Below are positions 1 through 5,773 of a stretch of 6,617 nt of DNA, piece by piece. The number at the start of each line of letters is the position of its first letter. Position 1 is the stretch's first letter. The stretch is taken from positions 1-6,617 of the forward strand of contig QNBI01000118.1 in NCBI GenBank assembly GCA_003641675.1, given 5' to 3'. This DNA comes from Spirochaetota bacterium (GTDB lineage: Bacteria; Spirochaetota; Spirochaetia; SZUA-6). A model generated the notes under the pieces. The model did no database searches. It was given only the letters and a program-made list of their open reading frames with translations, and was not told the origin of the DNA. A program made the position numbers and the translations under genes.

Positions 1-182
1 GAAAGTAAGAGAGAGAATTAATACAGATAATATTTCAAAATCTCTTATTTTTATAAGATAAGGGACTTTTTCAGGAAGCCCTAATTAGAAACACTTAATT
101 AGTCATAATATATACAAAATATATATGGTTTCAGATAGATTTGTTGTTTTATAGTATAGGAAAAATTAATCGAGGTTACTAC
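1..182. other. AT-rich intergenic region with short hairpins
   Basis: I see no gene here. Besides the repeat at 81-102, two weak stems are visible. TCTTAT and ATAAGA (43-48 and 53-58) flank a TTTT loop. AGGG-A-CTT (61-68) pairs with AAGCCCT (76-82) around a 7-base loop, with one bulged A. Neither is followed by a run of T on either strand, so I do not call a terminator. TATAGT at 150-155 could be a -10 box for the reading frame that follows, but I find no convincing -35 about 17 bases upstream, so no promoter is called. Confidence 0.5.
81..102. repeat. Perfect 7-bp inverted repeat, possible operator
   Basis: CTAATTA (81-87) and TAATTAG (96-102) are perfect inverted copies separated by 8 bases. 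The symmetric AT-rich form would suit a dimeric DNA-binding protein upstream of the 183-733 unit. In AT-rich DNA a repeat this short can also arise by chance. No regulator is identified. Confidence 0.3.
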
Positions 183-272
183 GTGAAGAGTATAAAAATG
201 GACTCCTTTTTAACTGTAAAATATATCGCTAAATTGTTGAATTCCAATTTCAACAACATTAAAATGAGCTAA
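183..272 (+). CDS. Small 29-codon ORF, possible HTH remnant or coupled leader peptide
   Basis: A GTG at 183 is preceded by GAGG (172-175) at a 7-base spacing, a better ribosome binding site than the following gene has. The frame runs 29 codons to TAA at 270-272, only two bases before the acetyltransferase ATG at 275, so translation could be coupled. Residues 6-20 (MDSFLTVKYIAKLLN) resemble the first helices of excisionase/MerR-like DNA-binding domains, which often begin like LTVKEIAKLL. The protein stops before a recognition helix could be completed. It may be a real leader peptide, a truncated HTH gene, or chance. An alternative start is ATG 198, with a poorer AAGAG upstream. The family resemblance is my inference from a short stretch. 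Confidence 0.4.
   Translation: MKSIKMDSFLTVKYIAKLLNSNFNNIKMS
234..256. repeat. Perfect 8-bp inverted repeat upstream of the acetyltransferase
   Basis: TTGTTGAA (234-241) and TTCAACAA (249-256) are perfect inverted copies around a 7-base spacer. They lie inside the last codons of the small frame at 183-272 and 18 bases before the ATG at 275. In RNA this would form a modest hairpin just upstream of the acetyltransferase start. In DNA it could be an operator. The position suits a role in coupling or limiting translation, but no function is proven. Confidence 0.4.
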
Positions 273-274
273 TT

Positions 275-733
275 ATGGGGAAGCACTACGTAATTAGAGA
301 TTATAAAAAAAGCGATTATGCCTCTTTAATTAATCTATGGAACAGAACCGGTCTAAACACACCCGGAAGGGGAGATAATGAAACTGTAATTAACCGTACT
401 CTTTCTATGGAAGCAAAACTTTTTATTCTGGTTAAAGATAATGGAATTTTAGTCGGCAGTACATGGATAACCACCGACGGACGCAGGTTGTACATGCATC
501 ACTTCGGTATTCTGCCGGAACATCAGGGATTAGGTTTAGGCAAAATGCTGCTTAAACGAACCCTCCAGTATGCGAAGGCTAAGAGGATGCAGATAAAACT
601 GGAAGTCCACAGGGACAATGAAATCGCAAAAAAAATGTATTTAAAAGCAGGATTTAAATACTTAGGTGATTACCAGATTTACATTATCCGGGATACTCAA
701 GCTATAAATATAAAGGATCTTTTTTTATCTTGA
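275..733 (+). CDS. GNAT family N-acetyltransferase (YpeA-like)
   Basis: This 152-residue protein is the size of a single GNAT domain and should be a soluble cytosolic enzyme that moves an acetyl group from acetyl-CoA to an amine. The acceptor is unknown. The N-terminal strand and helix (IRDYKKSDYASLINLW, residues 7-22) are followed by a GST-containing strand (about 58-66). The acetyl-CoA pyrophosphate loop is clear: GILPEHQGLGLGKMLL, with Q84-G-L-G-L-G89. The late part of the fold is N115...A118...Y122...GF. The LW...GL start and the DGRR stretch before the CoA loop recall E. coli YpeA. The ATG at 275 has no good Shine-Dalgarno of its own, but the small frame at 183-272 ends two bases upstream, so coupling may supply ribosomes. 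The 3' end overlaps the convergent nagA by 9 bp. Confidence 0.85.
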   Translation: MGKHYVIRDYKKSDYASLINLWNRTGLNTPGRGDNETVINRTLSMEAKLFILVKDNGILVGSTWITTDGRRLYMHHFGILPEHQGLGLGKMLLKRTLQYAKAKRMQIKLEVHRDNEIAKKMYLKAGFKYLGDYQIYIIRDTQAINIKDLFLS

Positions 734-1873
734 AAATACTTCCCTGCCCATCCTTACAGTTTTAACAATATCCAAAGCATCATCTCCCTGTTCATAGTTA
801 AAAAGAACCAGGTTAGCAGGAGAGCCCTTTTCAAGTTTTCCGTAATTATTCTTGAGTTTTAACACTCCGGCAGGGTTTACAGTGCAGAGGCCAATCGTTT
901 CGGCTAAATTTTGCCCAGTGAATTTTATATAGTGGGCTATGTCCCAGTTTAAAAGATGTCCGGCACCGGCAAGGTATTCTGTCCCTGCAAGTCCTAGATG
1001 CCCATCTTTATGTACTTCTACATCAAGATTGCCCCATTTATGTATCCCGGGCTTCATTCCTCCCAAAAGCGCCACGTCGCTTACGAGAATAATCCTTCTT
1101 AACCCTTTTACCATTGTAAAGACTTTTACAACAGACGGCGGAAGATGAAAACCATCCGAGATTAAACCTATTGTCAGTTCATCTCTTGCAAGCTGCTCCC
1201 AAATGTAATTTTTAAGTCTTGGAATCACGGCATAGCTTCCATTTCCCAGGTGAGTAGACATACTTGCCCCGGCATCAACAGCCCTGTTTATCACTTCCGG
1301 CGCAGCTCCGGAATGCCCGATAGACACAGTAACACCCTGCCTAACTATGTACCTAATAAATTCAATTGCCCCCTTCCTCTCCGGTGCAAGAGTAACTATG
1401 GATATTTTTCCCCCGCAGGCTTCCTGCCACTCATTAAACTCATCCATATCCGGATCCCGTATATACTCAGGATCGTGAGCACCTCTTGGCCCCTCCTCCG
1501 ACGAGATATAAGGACCCTCTATATGGATTCCTGAAACCGCAGCCGCTACTTCGGAGTATTTATCAACAGCACTTGAAATAATCTTTAAATTCCTGACAAT
1601 AAGCTCCTGCGGACTCGAAATAATAGTAGGAACATGCTGAGTTGTACCGGATTCGGCTAATCCCTCCATTATATTTTTAATATGTACGATGCTTAAATCC
1701 TCAAGGCTGTAGTCGCTTCCCCTATAGCCGTTTACCTGCATATCCAGAAATCCGGGTGAAATAAAGGGAAGCCTCTGTTTAGTTTTTATTTCTTTAATCT
1801 CAGCTATAAAACCCTCTTCTGCCTTTACCGAAACGGGTTTTCCGGAAAATATAGATATTCCTTCGTAGTTCAA
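725..1873 (-). CDS. nagA: N-acetylglucosamine-6-phosphate deacetylase
   Basis: This cytosolic amidohydrolase removes the acetyl group from N-acetylglucosamine 6-phosphate, giving glucosamine 6-phosphate and acetate in amino-sugar catabolism and cell-wall recycling. At 382 residues it matches E. coli NagA in length. Family landmarks appear in order: PGFLDMQVNG (40-49), HIEGPYIS with metal ligand E119, GAH (H133), TLAPE (161-165), SIGHSG with metal ligand H187, STHLGN with metal ligand H208, SDGFHLPP (H243), LVSDV with catalytic D266, and LAGTEYLAGA. The tail has the NPA and KLEKGSPANLVL strands of the small beta domain. All expected catalytic and metal residues are present, so it should be active. 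It starts with TTG at 1873, backed by GGGAGGAGG (1883-1891) at 9 bases. No nagB, nagE or sugar regulator lies nearby; it stands alone, convergent to the acetyltransferase and divergent from the envelope operon. A related amidohydrolase specificity is possible but less likely. Confidence 0.88.
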   Translation of the reverse strand: MNYEGISIFSGKPVSVKAEEGFIAEIKEIKTKQRLPFISPGFLDMQVNGYRGSDYSLEDLSIVHIKNIMEGLAESGTTQHVPTIISSPQELIVRNLKIISSAVDKYSEVAAAVSGIHIEGPYISSEEGPRGAHDPEYIRDPDMDEFNEWQEACGGKISIVTLAPERKGAIEFIRYIVRQGVTVSIGHSGAAPEVINRAVDAGASMSTHLGNGSYAVIPRLKNYIWEQLARDELTIGLISDGFHLPPSVVKVFTMVKGLRRIILVSDVALLGGMKPGIHKWGNLDVEVHKDGHLGLAGTEYLAGAGHLLNWDIAHYIKFTGQNLAETIGLCTVNPAGVLKLKNNYGKLEKGSPANLVLFNYEQGDDALDIVKTVRMGREVFSR

Positions 1874-1882
1874 ATCCTTTAG

Positions 1883-1891
1883 CCTCCTCCC
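1883..1891 (-). promoter_or_regulatory. Strong ribosome binding site for nagA
   Basis: On the minus strand this reads GGGAGGAGG, 9 bases before the TTG at 1873-1871. There is no in-frame ATG near the start of the conserved domain, so this site decides the TTG start. A second purine run, AAAGGA (1880-1875), lies too close to the start to serve. Confidence 0.75.
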
Positions 1892-1930
1892 TTTATATAT
1901 TTCAACTTAACTTATATTACACAATTTTAA

Positions 1931-1966
1931 TTGATATACATAGAAGTTTGTTCTATACTTACTATA
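1931..1966 (+). promoter_or_regulatory. Sigma70-type promoter of the lipoprotein-FecR operon, near-leaderless
   Basis: TTGATA (1931-1936) and TATACT (1954-1959) are separated by exactly 17 bases, a near-consensus -35/-10 pair. Transcription should start near 1966-1967, only three or four bases before the ATG at 1970. That gene has no Shine-Dalgarno, which fits a leaderless or near-leaderless mRNA. The TTG inside the -35 box is in frame with the gene, but a start there would lie upstream of the transcription start, so it is not the translation start. Confidence 0.6.
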
Positions 1967-1969
1967 GAA

Positions 1970-2422
1970 ATGAAAAAAATTATGCTTATTGCAGCAGCTG
2001 CTCTCCTGGTCCTCTCATCATGTGCATCCTTTATACATATGCAGGATACAAATACTGTGAATTCATTTACGGATCTAATTAATACGGGAAAAACAGATAA
2101 GCTTGTAAAAATGAGTAAAACTCCTTTTTTGCTCGACCAGGAAATTATCGTACTTACGCGAGATATTAAAACCCTTTGGAGAAACATTATAAAGGCAGGA
2201 TATAAAATTAAGGAACCTCAATTTAAGAACGGAGAACCGGTAAACGAAAATACCTACCTTGAGTTTTATAACTCCATGGAGGTTAAAACATTCTTTAAAA
2301 AGTATGTGAAAAAAGGCTCAAGAGTTATTCAATTTAAAACCGGCAATGGGAAAAGGATAATCCTCCTTGTAGAACCTTCATTTTTCGGTCGCAATATCCG
2401 CGGCTTTAAGGGGCCCTATTAA
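1970..2422 (+). CDS. Small putative lipoprotein, function unknown
   Basis: From ATG 1970 the protein has 150 residues. It opens with a lipoprotein signal: two lysines, a hydrophobic core (about 4-15) and the lipobox LSSC with C18 as the lipidation site. Ser at -1 is typical of relaxed spirochaetal lipoboxes. The mature part is basic and partly helical (SFTDLINTGKTDKLVKMS near its start), with no recognised catalytic motif and no further Cys. A longer frame from TTG 1931 exists, but it would put the signal peptide inside the protein and overlaps the -35 box. The stop codon shares one base with the ATG of the FecR-domain gene (TAATG), so the two are co-transcribed and probably coupled. It shares layout with the lipoprotein at 3466: a Cys, about 13 residues, then an F.DLN/F.DLIN helix. 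The two may be distant relatives. I do not recognise a family. Confidence 0.72.
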   Translation: MKKIMLIAAAALLVLSSCASFIHMQDTNTVNSFTDLINTGKTDKLVKMSKTPFLLDQEIIVLTRDIKTLWRNIIKAGYKIKEPQFKNGEPVNENTYLEFYNSMEVKTFFKKYVKKGSRVIQFKTGNGKRIILLVEPSFFGRNIRGFKGPY

Positions 2423-3447
2423 TGGCAAAAACCCGGTCAGCAATTCTTTCCGCTTTACTCTTTCTAATTATTATCCCCTCCGCCTTTTCACTTCCCGCAG
2501 AGGTTGTATATACAGAGGGAGAAACGTATATACACGAATACGAGGGAGTGGACTACGAGGCTGTAATAGGTGATGAGGTTAATACCGGCGACTCTGTAAA
2601 GACAGGGTCCGACGGCTACATGGAACTGGACCGAAACGATGTTACAATCAAGATAAACCCGGACACGGTCTTTACTCTTATCCCGAGAGAGGAAAAATCC
2701 AAAAAAACCGACGTATTTACCCTTTTCTTGGGCTCTGCAAGTTTCCGCTACAATGTGCTTACAGGAAAGGAGCCTCCTGTGCAGACATCAAGCATGGTTG
2801 CCGGAGCCAGGGGAACAGAGTTCACCGTACTAGCCGGGTTCGACGGCTCTTCTATGGTTGTGGTTAAAAGCGGTGAAGTTGCAGTTAACTCCGAAGGTAA
2901 GACTGTAAATCTAAAACCTCAGGAAGGGGTTCAGGTAAACCCCGGAGAACCTCCCGGTGAAAAGTTCAGGGTCCTAATCGGAAAGGTTGACTACAAAAAA
3001 TGGAACGAGGACCGGTTTAACTCGTTTATTAAAGACCCTGTAAAGGCTGTAGAAAGAACAGAAAACCGGATGAAATTTTACATAGAGAATATATCGGAAC
3101 TGTACCCTGTATACCTTGAGAACCGTGCAAAGCTCGATTCCGAACGTAAAAAAAATAAGGAAATTAAGGCAAAAGAGGGAGAAGAAGCATCCAAAAAGTA
3201 CTTTAAAGATGTAATTGTTCCTCTTTCTCTTAAAACAAGCAACCTTGTACTTAATATAAGATACTATGCACTTTCTGCACTTTCTCTAAGGCGTTATATA
3301 ATGGGAAGAATGTACATGACTTTAAAAACCATGTATATAACAAAACCGGACAACAGAACATTTACAGAGTTTAAAAAGGTATTTTCCCAGACTCTAAAAC
3401 TGTTCGAAAGATCTGTTGTCCCGCAGCTTGTAGAAGCTGATATTTAA
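2422..3447 (+). CDS. Exported FecR-domain protein
   Basis: This 341-residue protein should be secreted to the periplasm or outer envelope. A Sec signal peptide covers residues 1-23, with likely cleavage after SAFS and no lipobox. A FecR-type beta domain follows (about 25-175): GDEVNTGDSVKTGSDGYMEL, then strands leading to the signature SSMVAGARGTEFTV (123-136) and SGEVAV. Residues 195-341 are mainly helical and charged (an E/K-rich stretch at 238-262) and match no domain I know. Classical FecR is an inner-membrane anti-sigma regulator beside a FecI sigma factor and a TonB receptor; none of these is present and there is no cytoplasmic anti-sigma part, so a structural or binding role is more likely. 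AAGGGG (2408-2413) lies 8 bases before the ATG, inside the upstream lipoprotein gene. It is the middle gene of a three-gene operon. Confidence 0.82.
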   Translation: MAKTRSAILSALLFLIIIPSAFSLPAEVVYTEGETYIHEYEGVDYEAVIGDEVNTGDSVKTGSDGYMELDRNDVTIKINPDTVFTLIPREEKSKKTDVFTLFLGSASFRYNVLTGKEPPVQTSSMVAGARGTEFTVLAGFDGSSMVVVKSGEVAVNSEGKTVNLKPQEGVQVNPGEPPGEKFRVLIGKVDYKKWNEDRFNSFIKDPVKAVERTENRMKFYIENISELYPVYLENRAKLDSERKKNKEIKAKEGEEASKKYFKDVIVPLSLKTSNLVLNIRYYALSALSLRRYIMGRMYMTLKTMYITKPDNRTFTEFKKVFSQTLKLFERSVVPQLVEADI

Positions 3448-3465
3448 TTAACGGAGGAATACAAG

Positions 3466-3936
3466 ATGGGAAAAATTAATAATAGCGGAAAACTTTTATT
3501 AAGGGCGGCAGTTATCCTGCTATTAATAACTATAGGCACTCTTATGTTCTACAGCTGCTCGCTGCTCGGTTTTGTAAGCAAGACAGAGCGGATAAATATG
3601 TTCATAGACGATCTAAACAGCTCCAAGGGAGACCAGACAAGCACCGATAGAATTATGACGAACTTTTCCAAAAACATGCAGATGTACGAACAAATAAAAA
3701 CTGCTGACTGGTGGGAATCTAGTATATTAGGCTCTGCAGATAAGAATTTTAGTGTTACCGGGCTTTCAGAATCCGAAACCGATAATACGGTTACAGGACA
3801 TATTACAAGTGAAGGAGGCCTTGATGGTGATATAAACTTTATCATGGTTTCGGACCCTGACAACTACTTTAGCTGGCTTATAGGCGGAATTACTATTACA
3901 TATTCAAGCGGAACGGAAATTTTCACCATAAATTAA
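3466..3936 (+). CDS. Small putative lipoprotein, function unknown
   Basis: This 156-residue protein has a long lipoprotein signal: a basic N-terminus (K3, K9, R13), a hydrophobic core (about 14-27) and FYSC with C31 as the lipidation site. Phe at -3 and Ser at -1 fit the relaxed spirochaetal lipobox. The mature region is acidic and rich in Ser, Thr and Asp. It has an early helix (TERINMFIDDLNSS, 39-52) and a beta-rich second half ending in strands such as GGITITYSSGTEIFTI. That alpha-then-beta pattern is compatible with small NTF2-like or DUF4878-like lipoproteins, but this is a guess. GGAGG (3453-3457), 8 bases before the ATG, fixes the start. The gene lies 18 bases after the FecR-domain gene and closes the operon. 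Its stop overlaps the end of a decayed minus-strand gene within TTAA. Confidence 0.75.
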   Translation: MGKINNSGKLLLRAAVILLLITIGTLMFYSCSLLGFVSKTERINMFIDDLNSSKGDQTSTDRIMTNFSKNMQMYEQIKTADWWESSILGSADKNFSVTGLSESETDNTVTGHITSEGGLDGDINFIMVSDPDNYFSWLIGGITITYSSGTEIFTIN

Positions 3937-4206
3937 CCACTGGCTATATACTCCTTTTCCCAGATGGGACTGATAAGCTCGCCAAGCTCCTTATTGTACT
4001 TATCCATCTCTTCTCTGTAGGAGGCATCTTCCATCCTTTTTGCGACTTCTCTGGTTAAAGCGTTCCGTTGGTGTACATTAGAAAACGGCAGTCGTTATTT
4101 ACCCCGCTTCTGTAGAGAAGAGGCTCACCTCCGGATATAACAAAAATCCTCGAACCATATAGTAGTAGGTCTCCTCTTTATAGCTTTGGGCCATACAGCC
4201 GCCTTA
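3933..4206 (-). pseudogene. Decayed radical SAM enzyme gene
   Basis: The minus strand holds collinear fragments of one radical SAM protein in shifting frames. Reading from 4203, GGCMAQSYKEETYYYMVR looks like the end of the cluster motif, with only the last Cys kept. A frame change near 4150 leads to RIFVISGGEPLLY (4150-4112), the GGEP motif of the SAM-binding barrel, continuing to CRFLMYTNGT. At 4058-4056 one base is missing: TNGTL should continue as (I/V/L)TREVAKRMED, but that stretch is one frame off. After MED the sequence jumps to an ordinary-looking C-terminus (KYNKELGELISPIWEKEY) ending at TAA 3935-3933. The whole remnant is about 90 codons against the several hundred expected, so at least one large internal deletion and two frameshifts have occurred. 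The subfamily (perhaps SPASM-type) is uncertain. No start codon or ribosome binding site is left. A further open stretch (about 4205-4240, another frame) may be more of it. Confidence 0.72.
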
Positions 4207-4286
4207 TGCATTAGTCTCTGAAGAATTAACAATATTAGACAGGTAAAATCCAAAATACTTACATAATCTACCCAGATATCCAATAA

Positions 4287-4315
4287 TTGATTTATAGATT
4301 AAATTGTATTACCAT
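4287..4315 (+). promoter_or_regulatory. Possible promoter of the CDF transporter, near-leaderless
   Basis: TTGATT (4287-4292) and TACCAT (4310-4315) are separated by 17 bases. The -35 is good and the -10 matches 4 of 6 positions. Transcription would start near 4322, two bases before the ATG at 4324. That gene also has no Shine-Dalgarno, the same arrangement as the promoter at 1931. The weak -10 makes this tentative. The rest of 4207-4323 shows nothing else I can support. Confidence 0.35.
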
Positions 4316-4323
4316 TTAAACAC

Positions 4324-5580
4324 ATGAAAAAAGATAGTAATTCCTACAGTTACGAACTTCTAACAAGAGGAGTAAAAGCTGCTCGTGTTTTAACGGTTTC
4401 TTCCCTTATACTTTCCCTTTTAAAGCTCGGAGTCGGGCTTATAAGCAACAGTGCGGTACTTCTAAGCGATGCTCTTCACAGCGGCTCCGATTTGCTTACA
4501 GCACTGACATCTGCTATAGGCTTAAAAATTGCCGGCAGAAAACCGGATAAGGGATTCCCCTACGGTTATTACAAGGCGGAAAATTTATCATCCCTCTTTA
4601 TAGTTCTTCTTATAATTTACAGCGCCTACAGATTAACCCTCGAAGGAATATCAAGGATAAGGGTATTTACAGCAACTAAAATGCCCATTATCGCTGTCGC
4701 TGCAGCTCTTGTCTCACTTGTGGTTTCGTATTTTGTATCCAGGCACACTCTAAAGGTGGGATCCCAGATTAAATCTCAGTCATTGGCCGCTAATGGAAAG
4801 GAGAGACTGCTCGATGTTCTTTCTTCCCTTCTTGTTCTTATTGCCATAGTTCTATCCTACTACGGGGTAAGGTACGTGGAAGGCGCTGCAACAATAATAA
4901 TATCACTTTTAATTTTAAAAGTTGGGATAGAAACAGTATACAATGCAGTCCTTGCATTAATGGACTTTAGTCCTAAGATAAACAGCGAGATATCGGACTT
5001 TCTGGACAAACTCGGCGAAGAGATTGGGTACGGGCTTTCTTTTAAAAATTTAAAGATACGGCAGGCAGGGCCTTTTATTATAGGAGAAGCTGTTGCTCGG
5101 ATACCCGAAGCGATGAATGTGAAAAAGGCCTATGAGCTTATTAATAGAGTAGAAAAATTAGTGGCAGAAAAATTCAACACAATTTCTTTTAGGATTTTCA
5201 CAGAACCCGAAGAACGCAGAATTATAAAGGCAGCAATACCGTTAATGGACTCAAAAATCGCAGAACATTTTGCAAGGGCTCAAGACTTTCTTATGGTAGA
5301 TGCAGATTTAAAGGATAAAAAGATAATCTTAAAAAAAATAGTTAAAAATGAGAATAAGGATAAAAAAGTGCGGGCAGGCCTTTCCGCATGTCATTTTATT
5401 ATAGACTATGGTGTTAATACTTTAATAACAAAAGAAATAGGTGAGATAAGCCTAAATACTCTATCCGAAAATCTTGTAACAGTTTTAAAGGCGGAATCTT
5501 ACAATCCTGAAAAGGTTGTAGATGACCTTTTAAATGAAAAACTAAAAGCGATTACAAGGGCCACAAGAAAAAAGGAATAA
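4324..5580 (+). CDS. CDF-family cation transporter with C-terminal NifX-like domain
   Basis: This 418-residue inner-membrane protein should export a divalent metal such as zinc, iron or manganese in exchange for protons. Six membrane segments lie near residues 20-42, 43-70, 88-110, 118-140, 160-182 and 185-205. The second carries the CDF signature LLSDALHSGSD (D49, H52, D56), followed by the typical PDKGFPYGYYKAENLSSL loop. In the fifth, the usual (H/D)xxxD pair reads E160-R-L-L-D164, so the His/Asp ligand is replaced by Glu. Residues about 215-295 form the cytoplasmic dimerisation domain. Residues about 299-392 go beyond a normal CDF (about 300 residues) and read as a dinitrogenase FeMo-cofactor (NifX/NafY/NifB C-terminal) domain: IKAAIPLMDSKIAEHFARAQDF, a central GLSACHFIIDYGVNTLI and a final EIG...L. 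The last 25 residues are basic. No nif gene is nearby. Metal specificity cannot be read from the sequence. Confidence 0.86.
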   Translation: MKKDSNSYSYELLTRGVKAARVLTVSSLILSLLKLGVGLISNSAVLLSDALHSGSDLLTALTSAIGLKIAGRKPDKGFPYGYYKAENLSSLFIVLLIIYSAYRLTLEGISRIRVFTATKMPIIAVAAALVSLVVSYFVSRHTLKVGSQIKSQSLAANGKERLLDVLSSLLVLIAIVLSYYGVRYVEGAATIIISLLILKVGIETVYNAVLALMDFSPKINSEISDFLDKLGEEIGYGLSFKNLKIRQAGPFIIGEAVARIPEAMNVKKAYELINRVEKLVAEKFNTISFRIFTEPEERRIIKAAIPLMDSKIAEHFARAQDFLMVDADLKDKKIILKKIVKNENKDKKVRAGLSACHFIIDYGVNTLITKEIGEISLNTLSENLVTVLKAESYNPEKVVDDLLNEKLKAITRATRKKE

Positions 5581-5756
5581 GGGCCTGTTATAAATGCTTT
5601 TTTGGTTCCCAGTTATCGTCCCGAATAAAGTATTTTCATCGAGAGCCTTTTTAAGCACACCCATTTCAGTTCTTCCGCTTAAAAATCGCGGAACCGGAAT
5701 ACCGTATCTCTCTGTAAAATAATTTAAAATGTAAGCTCAGTTATCTTGAAGGACAT
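5542..5756 (-). pseudogene. Decayed small gene downstream of deoC, family unclear
   Basis: Reading on the minus strand, ATG at 5756 has an excellent ribosome binding site (5773-5765), but the frame stops after ten codons (MSFKITELTF). A shift of frame in the GAGCTTACA stretch opens a longer run: AYILNYFTERYGIPVPRF followed by a charged stretch with EMGVLKKALDENTLFGTITG, down to about 5585. The frame then runs on inside the end of the CDF gene to a stop at 5544-5542; that last part is probably antisense readthrough, so the real gene seems truncated at its 3' end. The protein-like texture in one frame and the good start signal argue for a gene broken by a frameshift. The YFTERYGIP piece faintly recalls the C-terminal domain of NOL1/NOP2/Sun-type rRNA methyltransferases, but I would not assign it. 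A sequencing error is an alternative. Confidence 0.5.
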
Positions 5757-5764
5757 ATAGATAT

Positions 5765-5773
5765 CCTCCCCTT
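5765..5773 (-). promoter_or_regulatory. Ribosome binding site of the broken gene after deoC
   Basis: On the minus strand this reads AAGGGGAGG, 8 bases before the ATG at 5756-5754 and about 20 bases after the deoC stop codon. The spacing suggests the broken gene was once translated from the deoC transcript. Confidence 0.55.

Noticed and set aside
61..82. Bulged hairpin as a rho-independent terminator
   Set aside because: A 7-bp stem with one bulge and no T tract after it on either strand.
939..1148. Plus-strand open frame opposite nagA
   Set aside because: Lies wholly antisense to a well-conserved enzyme gene; the translation is Pro/Ser/Arg-rich with no motif.
1250..1534. Plus-strand open frame opposite nagA
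   Set aside because: Antisense to the catalytic core of nagA; low-quality protein with no ribosome binding site.
1931..1969. TTG at 1931 as an upstream start of the first lipoprotein
   Set aside because: It falls inside the likely -35 box and would bury the lipoprotein signal behind 13 extra residues.
1927..2187. Minus-strand open frame over the first lipoprotein
   Set aside because: Covers the promoter and signal peptide of the plus-strand gene; no start signal and no family resemblance.
3549..3863. Minus-strand open frame opposite the second lipoprotein
   Set aside because: The plus-strand gene has a ribosome binding site, a lipoprotein signal and operon context; this frame has none.
5557..5587. 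Two AAGGGCC copies near the end of the CDF gene
   Set aside because: A short direct repeat with no duplication structure or mobile-element signature; probably chance.
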